From Gemmatimonadales bacterium (GTDB taxonomy: Bacteria; Gemmatimonadota; Gemmatimonadetes; Gemmatimonadales; GWC2-71-9), in the NCBI GenBank assembly GCA_013812695.1, contig JACCSZ010000082.1, positions 1 to 6,778 of the forward strand: DNA of 6,778 bases, read 5' to 3'. Positions 5,859-6,778 of this stretch are shown one piece after another. Under the pieces are notes generated by a model. The model saw nothing but the letters and a program-made list of their open reading frames with translations, had not been told where the DNA came from and did no database searches. How positions within the stretch are numbered: the stretch's first letter is position 1; each line of letters begins with the position of its first letter. A program made the position numbers and the translations under genes.

Positions 5859-6778
5859 CGGCGGCGGCGCTGGGTCAGCTTGACGTGCTCGGAGCGCGCG
5901 TCGTCGGGCGGGGTGAGGTATCCCCACGAGAGCGCACCTTCCTGCCGGTAGGTCTTGCCCAGGGTGATCGCGAGCTTGGCTTTCATCAGCTCACGGCCCA
6001 GGTAGAAGGCGTGCGTGGGTTCGTCCACGCCGAGATGGCCGAAGATCTCCTGGGGGTCCGTGCCGCGGACGAAGCGCTCGTCGTTGAAGACGGTGATCGT
6101 GGCGCGGTCGGCGAAAATGCGGAAGTTGGAGTCCGTCACGGCCGCGTGCAGGCGCCGGAGCTCGGCCTCGTCGTACTCCAGGATCTCCGGGTCCTTCACC
6201 GTGACGAGGCGGTCGTCCACGTTCTTGGGAAGGGTGCGGTTCCGCACCGCGTAGTACATGAGCCGGCGGGCGATGTCGATCTCGCGCACCGCGCCGCGCG
6301 CCCACGGAATCACCTCGGTGGTGAGCACGGCGCGCACCCTCAGCTCCTGGCAGATGGCGATGAGGACGGCGTTCACGCCCGTCGAGTCCGCGGCCGTGAG
6401 CTCGGTGATGTTACCAACGCCCATCAGCATTTCGGCCAGCGGGTAGCGGCGGCGCACCTCGGCGTAGCGCTCGATCGAGGCGGTGAAGCCGAAGCCGATG
6501 GGCTCGATGATGGGATCCAGCAGATACCCCACGCCCCACCGCTCGAGCGCCGCGATGCTTGGCTCCAGGGAGTCGAGGCCCGCGCCGAATTCGGGGATCA
6601 CGACGGCGCGCGCGCCCGTGCCCGCGAGCTCCCGCGCGACGTCGAGATTCGAACCGTTCACGCTCAGCACCAGCTCGGCGCCGGCGCTCACCGCCGCGCG
6701 AACCTCCCCCGCGTCGAAGGAGTCCACGCTCACACGCATGCCCGCGCTCACCAGCTCGCGGACCACGCTCGCCAGGGC
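5855..6778 (-). CDS. Dihydropteroate-synthase-like pterin-binding protein (partial, N-terminus beyond right edge)
   Basis: The last 307 residues of a protein whose frame is open to the right edge. It belongs to the dihydropteroate-synthase-related family (TIGR00284 type) of methanogens and H4MPT-using bacteria, which is distinct from folate FolP. Visible in order: the TIM-barrel segments VSVDSFD, LVLSVNGSN, VVIPEFG, YLLDPIIEPIGFGF, MLMGVGNITELTAADSTGVNAVL and VLTTEVIPWARGAVREIDIA. A separate C-terminal region follows (about 5855-6200) with HAFYLGRELMKAKLAITLGK, resembling the DUF4346-type tail of archaeal relatives. The likely role, from family and context, is joining the pterin methyl pyrophosphate to the RFAP-derived arylamine in H4MPT synthesis; this is inference, since direct biochemical proof for this family is not something I can cite. 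It overlaps pabB by four bases. Confidence 0.85.
   Translation of the reverse strand, partial: ALASVVRELVSAGMRVSVDSFDAGEVRAAVSAGAELVLSVNGSNLDVARELAGTGARAVVIPEFGAGLDSLEPSIAALERWGVGYLLDPIIEPIGFGFTASIERYAEVRRRYPLAEMLMGVGNITELTAADSTGVNAVLIAICQELRVRAVLTTEVIPWARGAVREIDIARRLMYYAVRNRTLPKNVDDRLVTVKDPEILEYDEAELRRLHAAVTDSNFRIFADRATITVFNDERFVRGTDPQEIFGHLGVDEPTHAFYLGRELMKAKLAITLGKTYRQEGALSWGYLTPPDDARSEHVKLTQRRRR

Noticed and set aside
5859..5927. Upstream ATG extending PabB by 23 residues
   Set aside because: The extension is basic and proline-rich, overlaps the preceding gene more deeply, and does not resemble PabB N-termini; the ATGA start is the better choice.
4710..5951. 413-codon plus-strand open frame
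   Set aside because: Antisense to pabB, with no recognisable motif and arginine- and glycine-rich composition typical of shadow frames.

Overview
The window is GC-rich bacterial DNA. All six convincing genes lie on the minus strand, so transcription runs from the right edge to the left edge. The gene content points to a bacterium that oxidises methanol or formaldehyde by way of tetrahydromethanopterin (H4MPT), the archaeal-type C1 carrier also used by methylotrophic bacteria. No rRNA or other taxonomic marker is present. High GC, a XoxF-type dehydrogenase and H4MPT genes together would fit a methylotrophic proteobacterium or a Rokubacteria/Methylomirabilota-like lineage; this placement is inference.

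Right part (about 2179-6778): a tightly packed five-gene operon. In transcription order it holds a dihydropteroate-synthase-like protein of the archaeal/methylotroph type (N-terminus cut by the right edge), PabB (aminodeoxychorismate synthase component I), PabA (its glutamine amidotransferase), a DUF447-family protein, and beta-ribofuranosylaminobenzene 5'-phosphate synthase (MptG). Three consecutive junctions are 4-base start/stop overlaps (ATGA, ATGA, GTGA) and the fourth is a 17-base overlap, so translation is probably coupled. The biochemistry is coherent. PabAB makes aminodeoxychorismate, the precursor of p-aminobenzoate. MptG condenses p-aminobenzoate with PRPP. The dihydropteroate-synthase-like protein is the natural candidate for joining the resulting arylamine to the pterin. 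The lyase PabC is not in the window.

Middle part (1548-2178): a 631-base non-coding leader between mptG and the next gene. It starts with a near-consensus sigma70-type promoter whose -35 box contains the mptG stop codon. It also holds a perfect 8-bp-stem hairpin, an AT-rich 18-bp tandem repeat abutting a 12-bp palindrome, further GC-rich palindromes, and an 8-bp tandem duplication close to the next start codon. This is the least explained part of the window.

Left part (1-1547): the first 515 codons of a periplasmic PQQ-dependent alcohol dehydrogenase. It carries the Asp-Tyr-Asp signature and metal ligands of the lanthanide-dependent XoxF methanol dehydrogenases. Its C-terminus lies beyond the left edge. 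Together the window joins methanol oxidation in the periplasm with synthesis of the cofactor that carries the resulting formaldehyde in the cytoplasm.
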